This document shows, in pieces, positions 43,839 to 55,900 of a stretch of 64,000 nucleotides of DNA. This DNA comes from Hemicordylus capensis. Lineage: Eukaryota; Chordata; Lepidosauria; Squamata; Cordylidae. The notes under the pieces were generated by a model, which saw nothing but the letters and a program-made list of their open reading frames with translations, made no database searches and was not told the origin of the DNA. The first letter of the stretch is position 1. Each line of letters begins with the position of its first letter. The stretch lies in the NCBI RefSeq assembly GCF_027244095.1, contig NC_069671.1, positions 8,561,982 to 8,625,981 of the forward strand. Reading direction: 5' to 3'. The translations under genes were made by a program, and so were the position numbers.

Positions 43839-44690
43839 AAACAACTATATCTCTACTCCTTGGAGTTAATGATAATAGAATAATTTTATTTATGTGTTTA
43901 TTTTTATTTGATTTATATACTGCCTGACTCCAAAGGCTCTAGGCAGTTTACAAATAATGATTAATGAAATATATAAATATTATTAATATTAATAAAATAT
44001 TAATAATAAATAAATAAACACACACCATATCTCTGCTCCAAGCTCTCTCCTTGGAATTAACCATAAATCATTGTGATGCTTATAAAAACCATTACTGACC
44101 TCTAGTGCCCAAACACTAGATCTCGGTACATTCTGGTGGTGCAGAGCCGAGAAAATTGCTGCGTTTTAAACAGTTTCCACCTTCAGGAAAATCGGCACGC
44201 CACCGGCCTGTTGTGTATCAGCCATGAAGTCCCATATGCATTGCCGAGGGTTCTGGGATGGCACTGGAGGGAATGCTAGCAGATCATGGAGGGTTGCCAT
44301 CCTGTGATTGCACCCAGCCCAGTGCCCACCTGGATTCCCAACCTACATTTCCCATTTTTAAAAACAAAACTCTCAAGTTTCTAGTCCCTGTGGAAGCACA
44401 GATACCAGGCAAACTATGATGGCAGTATTCTGCACAATCACTTTCCAAGGAATGAACCCACTCCCACCTTCTGTTGTTTTAGTCAATGAGGGAAGAGATA
44501 GCTAGGGCTGAGTCATGTAAGGGAAGCAGGGATATTCCTAGAGACAGGAAAGAAGCCAGAGTCTCAGTTCAGTTACACGCTCCTGCTTCCTTTGGTTCAT
44601 TTCCTCCATTTCATCCTCACAACGACCCTCTGGGGGTAGACTAGGTGGAGAGCTTCATGGCTGAGTGATTCTCTGGTGTTACATCACTTT
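43136..44690. other. AT-rich intergenic stretch with LINE-tail scraps
   Basis: TTAGATTGTAAGCTCCTTGG (43,424) and GAGATTGTATGCACCTTGG (43,599) are LINE-tail words. 43,660-44,025 is dominated by AAT/ATT low-complexity sequence with a reversed tail (TATACTGCCTGACTCCAAAG) near 43,915. No gene is seen. Confidence 0.5.
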
Positions 44691-45022
44691 AGGGATGGGC
44701 AAATCGATTCAAATTCAAATCAAACCAACTCGAATGTAGGTGATTCAAGTTTGAATCAAATCACCCCTTAGAAGGGTAATTTGATTTGAATTTGATTCGA
44801 ATAGACCCAATTCAAATTTGAATCAATTTGACAACTGTTTGGGCGCCTTTTAAAAACCATTCAGGCACCCTCATTGGTTTAAAAAGGCATCAAAACAGGG
44901 TCAAGTCAAATCTGTTCTAATTTGAATCGATTCAAAATTGAATTGACCCCGTTTCAAACCAATTCGAATTGGGAAGATTCGATTCAAATTCAAATCGAAT
45001 CACAAAATTTGTGCACATCCCT
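44691..45022. mobile_element. Dyad-rich element with AGGGATG termini (variant 2)
   Basis: It begins AGGGATGGGCAAATCGATTC and ends GTGCACATCCCT. The interior is packed with GATTCAAATTCAAATC-type dyads. The flanks ACATCACT (44,681-44,688) and ACAGCACT (45,023-45,030) may be a worn 8-bp target duplication. No coding capacity. Confidence 0.7.
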
Positions 45023-45817
45023 ACAGCACTCCCCCTGCGATTCTCTGGTGGAAGGTTACTTTTCTTTGGGGTTTCACAGTGTGTCTATCCCAGTTACTTC
45101 TTAAAATTAAAACTTGGCCGGGAAAATCCCCGAGATTGAGTTGGATCGAGTCAGACCCGATCCTGACATTTGCAATTGTACACAGCCCTATCGAGAATCC
45201 CTGCATTACATGGATCTCTGACTTCCTTTATTGTCTGGCAAGAACTGTGTTGCTGAAAGCCCAGAGTGGGAACTGCTTTCTTACTGAAACTGGCACTGTC
45301 CATGGAACTGCAGACAAAGCCCCGTTTTCAGAGGTGCTTTCCGTTCAACAAATCCTCACCTTTTAAAAAAAAACATGATAAAAATCAAATTGTGGCAGGG
45401 CTGATTTATGCTCCCCGCTTCCAGCTCGCCTGGCTGTTAATACAAAAATGATTAAAGCATCTATAATCTTCCAGCCTACAGAGACCCAGGAAAGGCGTGT
45501 GGAAAACGGGTGTAGCGCTGCTGGATAAGGCTGGTGCCATCTCTGCAGAGAACAGCCCTGCACTTTTTAATATTTATAGCAGCTGGTTTTCCCAATGCAC
45601 GCAAGAGGAACAAGTTTTTAAACAGAGTTTGCAGATAAGTCGTTCTTGTGAGCAGACAGATTGTACGTGTTTTCAAGGGCGAGGTGGCAGCTCAGGAAAG
45701 GGGACGCAAGTTGATGGGATGGAAATTCAAATGGGGGTTTGTGGGGGGTGTTTCCAAATGTCTGCTCCATTCCTCGTCAGAACCCTGAGCATCTGCAGGT
45801 TGCATAGTTGTTCAGAG
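45023..45817. other. Intergenic stretch; one more dyad-like segment
   Basis: 45,110-45,190 (GAGTTGGATCGAGTCAGACC, ending GTACACAGCCCTAT) may be a scrap of the dyad-rich family. 45,370-45,680 is repeat-free. Confidence 0.4.
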
Positions 45818-45965
45818 GCACATAGGAAGCTGCTGTCTACTGAGTCAGGCCATTGGCCTACCTAGCTTAGCATTGTCTGCACAGACTGGCAGCGGCTTCT
45901 CCAAGGTTGCAGGCAGGGGTCTCTCCCAGCCCTATCTGGAGATGCCAGAGAGTGAATCTAGGACA
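45818..45965 (-). mobile_element. SINE 3' body, reversed
   Basis: GGCACATAGGAAGCTGCTGT through CCCTATCTGGAGATGCCAG. The head is missing, so either head type is possible. Confidence 0.8.
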
Positions 45966-46399
45966 TTCAGCATTGTCATTTCTCCCTGTGACTTACATTG
46001 AAAGAGGATCTAAATAAGCAGTAAGAGTTCAGTTCATTAAAGTGTGGGCGGGGGGACATTTGTACTCCTGCAGTAATATCACTCACTGTGGTAGGAATCT
46101 GTGTCTTGAGAAGGATGGTTTCTTCTGTGCTAACATATAATGTGCATCCATAACACTGACGACAAGATAATTGAAAAACAACGACGGCAACAAGCCCAAG
46201 AAGATCAGGGTGCATACATTACATTTCTCTTTGGCTTAACGGGGAACATTTGCTTTGCCTAGCTTTCTATTTTCCGCAGCAAAAAGACAGGGGTTTTCGT
46301 AGGGCCCAGAATAAAGAGTGCCTTGGTCCTCTTGATGGGGTTTATCAAAGTTGCCAGGTTGTGCTGCTTCTGCAGGATTGCAACACCTAACTGGGTAAG

Positions 46400-46717
46400 A
46401 GGAACATAGGAGCATATTCAGCAGCCTTCTACTGAGTCAGACCATTGGTCCATCTTACTCAGTATTGTCTACCCAGACTAGCAGAGGCTTCTCCAAGGTT
46501 GCAGGCAGGAATCTCTCTCAGCCCTATCCTGGAGATGCCGCCAGAGAGGGAAGTTGGAACCTTCTGCTCTTCCCAGAGCAGCTCCATTCCCAAAGGGGAA
46601 TCTCTTCCAGTGCTCCCATTCAAGTCTCCCATTCAGATGCAAACGAGGGCAGACCCTGCTTAGCAAAGGGGACAATGCCTGCTGGCTACCACAAGACCAG
46701 CTCTCCTCCGAGGATCT
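46400..46717 (-). mobile_element. 5S-head SINE, reversed
   Basis: GGAACATAGGAGCATATTCA through ACCACAAGACCAGCTCTCC, including the reversed 5S control region (GACCCTGCTTAGCAAAGG). It lies just downstream of the NOC4L 3' end. Confidence 0.88.
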
Positions 46718-46828
46718 AGGTCCATATTCCTTTATTAACACTGCTGATTTTTTTATTTTTTTTAAGAAAGGGGGGGGGGCGCGAACACACCATGTACAAT
46801 GTTCTTAATTTTTTTTTAAAAAAAAAAC

Positions 46829-46834
46829 TTTATT
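46829..46834 (-). promoter_or_regulatory. NOC4L: NOC4L polyadenylation signal AATAAA
   Basis: The minus strand reads GTAATAAAG 27 bases after the stop codon, followed by a T-rich run at 46,808-46,820 on the same strand. It implies a very short 3' untranslated region. Distal signals cannot be excluded. Confidence 0.75.
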
Positions 46835-46860
46835 ACAAAGCCCATCAATAAAGGTTTTCA

Positions 46861-46977
46861 TCATTCCAGCGCGAAGTGCTCTGCGAAGATATCGTCCTTC
46901 TTGCCAAACAGACCTCGGACTTGCTGAAATTCCAACGGGACATCGGTTGTTTCTTTCTTGATATCCCGATCAATGAT
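46861..46977 (-). CDS. NOC4L: NOC4L coding exon 15 (last)
   Basis: Encodes residues 480-517, starting IIDRDIKKETTDVPLEFQ and ending EHFALE before TGA. The acceptor is TTGGTTAG. It corresponds to the human end (VPLEFIPAQGLLG..QHFTLS). An unrelated open frame on the opposite strand here is a shadow. Confidence 0.95.
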   Translation of the reverse strand: MIDRDIKKETTDVPLEFQQVRGLFGKKDDIFAEHFALE

Positions 46978-49900
46978 CTAACCAAGAGAGGATGGTGGGT
47001 GGGTGGGGAGAGAGAGAGAGAGACGGACGAGTGTCAGAGCGTTTTCAGTTATCTGGCACAACAAAAAAAGGAGCTGCTCAGTAGAGTCAGACCATCGGTC
47101 CAACTAGCTCAGTATTGTCTACACTGACTGGCAGCAGCTCTCCAAGGGTTCAGGCAGGAGTCCTCTCCAGCCCTACCTGGAGATGCTGCCAGGGATTGAA
47201 CCTGGGACCTTCTGCATGCAAAGGAAATGCTCTGCCTCTAAGCTGTGGCCCCCACTCATGTTTAGAGACGAGGCACAGGATGGTGTAGTGGTTAGAGTAC
47301 TGGATTAGGCCTGGGGAGACCCAGGTTCAAATCCCTGCTGAGCGAAGAAGCTCACGGAATGGTCTTGGGCCAGTCACTCCCTCTCATCACAACAACCCTA
47401 CGAGGCAGGCGAGGGGAATAAAAGCGGGTGGCACAGAATCTTGTACTAGTATTCTAAAACTAGCATACTGAGATATTGTATTGAGACCAACAAATAAGTC
47501 ATAACCCAGGTCTGTGTCGATATACATCGCTATCACAAGACGTCTCAAAACATAGGAAGTTGCCTTCTACCGAGTCAGACCCTTGGCCCATCTAGCTCAG
47601 TATTGTCTTCACAGACTGGCAGCAGCTTCTCCAAGGTTGCAGGCAGGAATCTCTCTCAGCCCTTTCTGGAGATGCTAGGGAGGGAACCTGGCACATTCTG
47701 CATGCAAGCAGGCCGGTGCTCGTCCCAGAGCAACTCCATCCCCTAAGGGGAATACCTTCCAATGCTTACACATGTCATCTCCCATCCAAATGCAAACCAG
47801 GGTGGACCCTGCTTAGCAAAGGGGACAATTCATGCTTGCTGCCACAAGACCAGCTCTCCTCCTGGGAGATCGTGAGCCTTGTGGGTTATATAAACATATG
47901 ATTCCGCAGTCAACTGTGAGGGGGAAAAACAGTAACAAGATAGGCAAGTTGTTCTGGGATACACTTCAATGGTGGTTCATTATACATAGGATTTTATTTG
48001 TCGGTCACAGAAATCTTGTACACCACCTTGAACTCACCGGAGGAATACTGAAACTCATGCTAATAATTACCTATTTGGGAAACCATGTACGACAAACTAT
48101 GAACCACTCCAGGTGGAGTGGGAATATTTAAAAGCACAATTACAAAGCATACACAAGACACAGGGAGCGGAGGCTGGGGAAACTGGTTCGAGGTCACCCG
48201 GCGGACGTCAGGGCTGATCAGGATTTGAACCCAGGTCCTCCTAGGTGAGATCCAAGATTAGATGCTCCATCGAACTGGCTCCTAACACTACGGAAATAAG
48301 GCTCTAGTCCCTTGGGAGTAAAGAAAGGTAGGGGGAAAGGTTTGCTTCTTACTCGAGCCTCCTGGGGAGAAGAGCTGGTCTTGTGGTAGCAAGCAGGAAC
48401 TGTCCCCTTTGCTAAGCAGGGTCCACCATGGTTTGCATTTGCATGGGAGACTACATGTGTGAGCGCTGTAAGATATTCCCCTTAGGAGATGGGGCCGTCC
48501 TGGGAAGAGCATCTGCATGAAGGTTCCAAGCTCCCTCCCTGGCTTCTGCAAGACAGGAGAACAGAAAGACTCCTACCTGCAACCTTGGAGAAGCCGCTGC
48601 CAGTCTGTGCAGACAATCCTGAGCTAGATGGACCAAGGCTCTGACTCAGTATATGGCAGCTGCCTATGTTCCTAACTCAGCAATTTCCACAAGGACTAAG
48701 AGAGGGATTAAAATAAAATAAAATACTGACACAGCCCAAAATCTCCTTCATTCACACATGGGATGGGTGCTGTTACCTCATAGGCAGTCAGTTCCAAAAA
48801 CTCTGTTATGTCCTCCTCCATTTCGGACAGAGATATGTTGATCACAGCAGCGGCTTTTGCCACTTCTGGGTGGTAATGGTTCTGCAGCGTCTGAGGCACC
48901 AAGAACAACAAAAGAAATGATTTTGCCCAAGCCAGCGGCTCACAAACTGGGGTCCCTGGATGTCATTGGACTACAACTCCCATCGTCCATCGCCATGGCA
49001 GGGGATGATGGGAGTTGTAGTCAAACAATATCCAGGGACCCCCAGTTTAAGAGCCCCTGGCTTACGTCAAGGCTGCTGACACAGCCAACCCTGAGGCATC
49101 TTTAAACACGCCCTACATATTGGACGGGGAGGGGGGAGCATGTTAAACAGCAACCTGAACAATATTTTGTCAAACCAGGGCTTGACTAATCCCAGGACGC
49201 AGGGAGCCACGGTGCCTAAAAATTTAACCATCGTGCCTGGAGTAAGATACTCAGGAGGTAGGGATGTTTCCTAAAATCTGTATTTGTCCCAGACAGCCCT
49301 GGGTCTAATCTGAGTGTGGTACTTGTAAAGAGAAGCCCACATACAAAGAAAATGGGTCAAGCCCTGAATTAAACCTTTGCAACCACCCCAATCTCCCACC
49401 CACAAACATGCAAGGTATTTACAATGTCGTCTGGCTCCTCCCCTTCCAGCATTGCCCCCTGCATCCCTGGTCTTTCCACCTGGGTGTGACGGAACGTGTT
49501 GGACAGCTAAACGGTCTCGCTGCACCTATGAACGAAGACAAGCTCTTCAACTCCCAAGAGCCCTTGGGCTATCCTCTTGGGAGACGTACCTTTATCTCCC
49601 AAAGGGAGCTCTCCAGAGCCCTGCTCTCCGAAGGCTCTTCCGCAGCCATCACGTAAGGGTCTTCCGACATATCTACAGAGGAGAAAGGGACCAACGTGGT
49701 TGCCTCCGTGCACAAAGGATACCCACGTTATGCCGCACAGCAGTCTCCACATATGAAAGTGCATGGAAATGCACAACAGCGTATGAGCACAGGCAAGCAC
49801 ATCGCCGCAGCGCATGGAAGCGCACAGCAAATCATCAGTGCATGGAAGCACATTGACGCAGCGCATGGAAGCACACAGCAAAGCATAAGCACAGGCAAGC

Positions 49901-52900
49901 GCATCATCTCAGCACACGGAAGCTCACAGCATCACATGAAAGTGCATCATCTCAGCAGATGGAAGCGTACAGCCAAGTATTGATACATGGAAGCACACAG
50001 CAAAGTATAAGCCCAGGCAAACACATCATCTCAGCACATGGACACGCACAGCACCAGCACATGAAAGTGCATAATCGCAGCACATGGAAGCACATTGACT
50101 CAGCACATGGAAACACACAGCAGAGCATCAACACATAAAAGCACACAGCAGAGCATATGAAAGCACACAGTCTCGGCGCACATAAACGCACAGCAGAACA
50201 TGAGCAAAGGAAAGCGGATAAGATTATGGGAACGCATGACATACTCGCAGCACATGAAAGCGCACAAAGGCTCAGGAGAGCATCAGCATGTGTGCATTTG
50301 CTGACTGAACATCAAGCTGCCCAGACAATGAAGCATAACAGGCCGCACATGAGTGTAACCCAGGCTATGTGCACATTTCTGCCATTTTGCGCAAGGATGT
50401 CCAGGGGGAAACTAGCCTACGTCACTCTGGCAACTGCTCCGAGTTTTGATGCTTTCCTCTCACCTTCAGGACCCCCAGGCCTGTGGATGAGCACCTTGCA
50501 GGATGGATGCCGCCGCAAAAGATTGCAGATACACGGGATCACCATCAGCAGAGCTTCGGGCGGAGCTGTGAGGGCCAGCCGGGCGAGGCGCTTGACAAAG
50601 GCGGCCACCAGGTACGCCGGCAGGTGTCTAGCGGGAAAACGAGAGGCAGGAAGGGAAGGTCATGGATCGTCTCCCCTTTCCCCATTTTTTGACAAAATAC
50701 TGTACTTCCGAAAAAGTTTGTTTCCAGAGAAAGAAAAAGATATACTGAATAAAACTACTGAACCGCATCAGCAGCTTGGGGAGTTCCTCTCCCCTCCCAC
50801 ACCCCATTTCTTCTCCCCTTTCAACGCTCTCTGACAAAACACTATACTTACGACGAAGACAGGAACAAATCCAATAACCGGAAAAATCTGGCACGGTATT
50901 TCACATGGAAGATGGACGGGTCAAGGAGACTGTAGAGCTTCTTGTAAAAGCCAGGATATTCCCTACACAGGAAAGAGACCAGACGGCTTGCTTAACGTCT
51001 TTGCCTCCGAGTCGAGAAATGGCAGAAATGCTCGTATCACAATAAAATAGCAACTTTATGTGGATGTAGCAGTTTAGCTAAGAGGAAGTCAAACATTCAG
51101 GATTTATTTATTATTTATTATTATTGTTTACACAGTCAGACAGGTGTTATTGACTGGTTTGTTTTACCCAGACATCGAGTCCTTCCCAAGGACCTGGGAT
51201 GGCTGAATTTTATTATCAATGTTGTTGCTGTTATTATTATAGATATCGTCGCAGAATATAGGCTGTTCCCAGTAAAGTTGCTTTTTGTAATTGACTGATG
51301 GTGATTTCTGTGGCCCTTATTTTTATTATTATCATCATCATCATCCATTCTCCCAAGAAGTTATGACTTGAAGGCAACTAATGCTTGAGTAATGCATCTT
51401 GGTTCTCTCCCTAGGAATTAATACTAGGTGTCATCCCTATACCATCCCTGTATATCTGTATATCGACCCCCGATACCATCCCTGTATATCTGTTGCTACA
51501 GACTACAAAACATCCCTAATATGACGTCTGTTTTTTAAATCTCTGGATTGCAACCTTCCAAGGAAATGTCAGTGGGAAGCAAAAGGAACTTACAAATTAT
51601 GATGGAGAATCAGAATAAAAAGGCCATTTAAGGCCAGAAGGCTGATCGCTCCGCCTGTAAGAGAAGCCGAGAATACAATCGCAGTTAAAATATTTCAGGT
51701 GGCTAAAAGAATAAAGTGGGGAGGGTACTCGGTGCTCAAGGGACGTCCATCTATCTTGGCTTTAATTCGAGCCCAAAGTCAGGCTCACAAACCCTCCTGC
51801 GCACTTGCCTTGAAATGCCACTGGGAATGTGCACGAACCAAGGTTCATGCACAGGTCTGGAGCCGAACCGGTTCGGAAGAGGTTCAAACCAGTTCGGTGC
51901 CTCTGGGGGGCAGGGGAGCAGTGAGCAGGATCTTTGAAAAGGAGGAGAGCGGGTCCTCCACCCCTGCAAGCAGCCTCCTTCTGCGATGCTGCTCCCCTCA
52001 AGAACCCGCGCATGACGCCAGAACGCACATGGCATCTGTGTATGAAGGTTCTTGGGCTGAACAGCGTCGCAGCAGGAAGCTGCATGTAGCAGCAGAGAGC
52101 AGGTAAGGACCTGCTCTCCTCCTCTTTAAAGATGTCACTCGCTGCTCCCCCACACCCGATGGAGCCGAACCGGTTCGGATCTCATCCTAACCGGTTCAAC
52201 TCCGAACCCGTGCACAAACCTCGGTTCGTGCATTTCCCTATAAGCCACTAACTCCATTGCCAGCCTGCGGTGCTGAACCGGTTCGGACCTCATCCTAACT
52301 GGTTCAACTCGGAACCCGTGTACGTACAAACCTCGGTTCGTGCACATCCCTAAATGCCGCTAGCTCCATTGCCACCTGTGGCCCCAAAGCACGCCCACCC
52401 GTTGGCCACCTCTTACCCAAGTGGGTTCCACGGATGGCCCTGCAGTTCAGCAGCACCCAACCCTTTAGAAGGTCCTTTCTTTACCCACCTACATCGTAGG
52501 CAACTGTCAAGAAATCTATCATGAGGGTGGGCTCATTCATATGAGGAAGGATGGAATCGTGCAAGATGACCAGCACCTTTTTGTAGAGGCTGCCAGGTAG
52601 CTAGGTAAAAGGGAACAGAAAAGACAAACTCTATTAAAATAGATTTATGTTCGGGCAGGGCTGGCTCATAGGAAGCTGCCGCCAACTGAGTCAGACCATT
52701 CGTCCATCTAGCTCCATACTGTCTACTCGGACTGGCAGCAGCTGTCCAGGGCTTCACCTAGGAATTTTTCCTCAGCCCTACCTGGAGATGTTGGATACAA
52801 AGCAGATGGTCTTCCACTGAGCTATGGCCACTCCTTCAACACAGGCGTCTTTCCCAGTCCTACCTGGAGATGCCCAGGACTGAACCTGGGACATCCCGCA

Positions 52901-55900
52901 TGCAAAGCAGATGCTCTACCACTGAGCTGAGGCCCCATCCCTTTAGCTCCAGAGGGTGGAGAACGGTAGCCTATTGTCCCAACACTGCTACCATTTTAAA
53001 AACACAGCATCTAAGGTCGAAATTATGAAGCTGCCAAACTGAGCCAGACCTTTGTTCCATCCAGCATTGTCAACACTGACTGGCAGCAGCTCTTGACATT
53101 TTCAGATCAAAGTTCCTCCCAGCCCCTCTGGAGTTCCCAGGGATTGATCCTGGGAGTTCCTTCATGCCGAGCAAACACAAAGCCTCTGCAATCATCTCCA
53201 CTCACCTTGTGCTTGAGAAAGCCAAGCCACATCCTCTCAAAGGCCCGCTTGTGCTCCTGAAAGCAGAAAGCAGGCCCTGGTCAGCCCCATGGAAACTTAT
53301 TTCTAAACAGGTTCAGAGCATCTGACCCAATTCTGCAAACCATTCTACAAAGTTTGCATCCAGACCAGAGAAGTGAAAGATAACGATGAACCTGAACTGA
53401 ACCCAAGTTTTTACCAAGGTCTGGCCGCTCGATTTGAAGTACTTTATAAACTTATGTAATACATAATAGGACAACACAATCTGCCAGCAAGTTTGCCTAT
53501 TTGGTACAGAATTTGCTACTAAGGACTGATATATTATTTCTCGTTTCTGTATATATGCACTAGTCAATGACCATAACAAAGTCTGTCTATCTCTTGCAAC
53601 AAAAACAAAAAGTTTATTTTCTCTCTTGCAAAAAAGTTTATTCAAACAAACAAACAAACAAACAAACAAACAAACAAACAAACAAACAAACAAACCCACC
53701 CTGATTTGGGACGTTTGGATCATTTGTGTTTCTTACTTAGTTTTTAGTAGCTTTCCTCCCACCCCGGCCCATCCTTCATTCTTTTGCAAGATTGTTCAGT
53801 GGTCTTGTTTTAATCTTTGCCGATTCTGCCAACTGGTGAACACAGCACAGACTGATCAACCAAGTTGCAATTCAGTTCCTTTATTACGATCACAGACCAG
53901 CACAGGACCAAGTTGCCGATATGATAAACCCAGAGGAAGCCTGTTTCAGGCACGCTGCTTCCAGAGGAACAGTTCAGGCAGCCGGTCCAAAAGGTGACCC
54001 AGAGAGGCAGCTCTGAGATAAAGCGGGTCAAAAGAGGAGCAGGTCAGGATCCCTCTCAGCCAATCCAAACATACCTTCAGCTTTGACACCTTCCATTCCT
54101 CCTGGTTAGCTGTCAAGGGAAAGAGCAAGCACACAGTTAAGGCAACTAAACACAGCTATACCGAGGCAAAGTTACATAGGAACATCGGAAGCTGCCATAT
54201 ACTGAGTCAGACCATGGGTCCATCTCGCTCAGTATTGTCTACACAGACTGGCAGTGGCTTCTCCAAGGTTGCAGGCAGGAGTCTCTCTCAGCCCTATCTT
54301 GGAGAGGCCGCCAGGGAGGGAACTTGGAACCTAGATGCTCTTCCCAGAGTGGCTCCAACCCTCAAAAGGAATATCTTACAGTGTTCACACATCGTCTCCA
54401 ATTCAAATGCAACCAAGGCAGACCCTACTTAGCTAAGGGGGCACGTCATACTTGCTACCACAAGACCAGCTCTCCACTTCTCTAAGGTTGCAGGCAGCAG
54501 TCTCTCTCAGCCTGATCTTGGAGATGCTGCCAGGGAGGGAACTTGGGACCTAGATGTTCTTCCCAGAGCGGCTCTGTCCCTTAAAGGGAATATCTTACAG
54601 TGCTCATACATGTCTCCCATATACCGAGTCTGGCCCTCGGTCCATCTAGCTCAGTCTTGCCTACCCAGACTGGCAGAGGCTTCTCCAAAGTTGCAGGCAG
54701 GAGTCTCTCTCAGCCCGATCTTGGGGATGCCAGGAAGGGAACTGGGAACCTTCTGCCTGCAAGCATGAAGGGCGGCCCCCTATCTTGCAGTGCTCACACG
54801 TAGTCTCCCATCCAAGTGCAAATCAGGGCAGCCCCTGCTTAGCAAAGGGGACAAGTCATGCTTGCTGCCACAACACCAGCTCTCCTCAAACCACAAACTG
54901 CACTTCCAGCAGCTCAGCTGAACAGACACCTGGTCATTTCAGCCCTGGTGGATGAGCCCCCATCCAACCGACCGCCCCTCTCCGCTCACCTTGTTTCACG
55001 AGGAAGTTTTTGATTTCGCTCTCTTCGCTTGGCATGACGATGGACGAAATGAGGGTGAAGACATTCCTCTGGTAAACTGGAAGGGGCACCTGGAAACGGG
55101 GTGGGGTGGGGTGAGAAATTGCCAAAACAACAACAACAACATGCTAAAAGACGCACTCCACTCTCCTGGCCATCATTTCTCCAGTGGCTGTCGCTGGTGT
55201 CTATCTGATATTTTGTTTTTAGATTGGGAGCTCTTTGCAGGGGACAGGGAGTCATTTATTTATTTATATGTATGTAAACCCCTTTGGGCCAGGCCCACAA
55301 ATCTGGGCCAGTTGTACCATCTTCGGGGACAAAGGCTCACAGCGATTTCTGGAGATGCCAGGGAGGGAACTTGGAACCTTCTGCATGCAAGCCGGCAGGA
55401 GCTATGCCCCCATGCCCCAAGGGAAATGTCTTGCAGTGCTCACACATGGTCTCCCATTCAAACACAAACCAGGGTGGACACTGCTTAGCAAAGTGGACAA
55501 TTCATGTGTGTTACCACAAGACCAGAGAAGATGATAATATCCCCACCTATTCAGGCCACTACAAGAGTTTGCTGGTACCTCTTTGGTCTTCTGCATGACG
55601 TTTCCGATATTTTCAGCCACCGCCTTCATCAGGAAGAACCGGACGTCATCGTACTCCAGGTATTCTTGACAGCGAGAAACCAGGAGCGAGGAATCTTCTT
55701 CCGTCGGGAGTAAGCTCTTCACAACCAACTAGCAGAGACAGAAATCTCTTTTAACTCCCTGTGTAGAGAACCTTTTAAAAGTCTTTTACTTGTAGCGGAT
55801 GGGCTTTTAACTTTTCAAAATCCAGTTTTAATTGGCTCTGTTTTAGGTGCTCTTCTCTTAATTTCATGTTGTTTAAGCTTTTTAGATGGTTTACTGTTTT

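Noticed and set aside
45497-45865. 122-codon frame as an exon of GALNT9, which follows NOC4L in mammals
   Set aside because: No glycosyltransferase or ricin-lectin motif is visible and the frame runs into a SINE.
49377-50834. Plus-strand frames of 159 and 225 codons across NOC4L exons 12 and 13
   Set aside because: They are antisense to conserved NOC4L exons and run through an intronic minisatellite.
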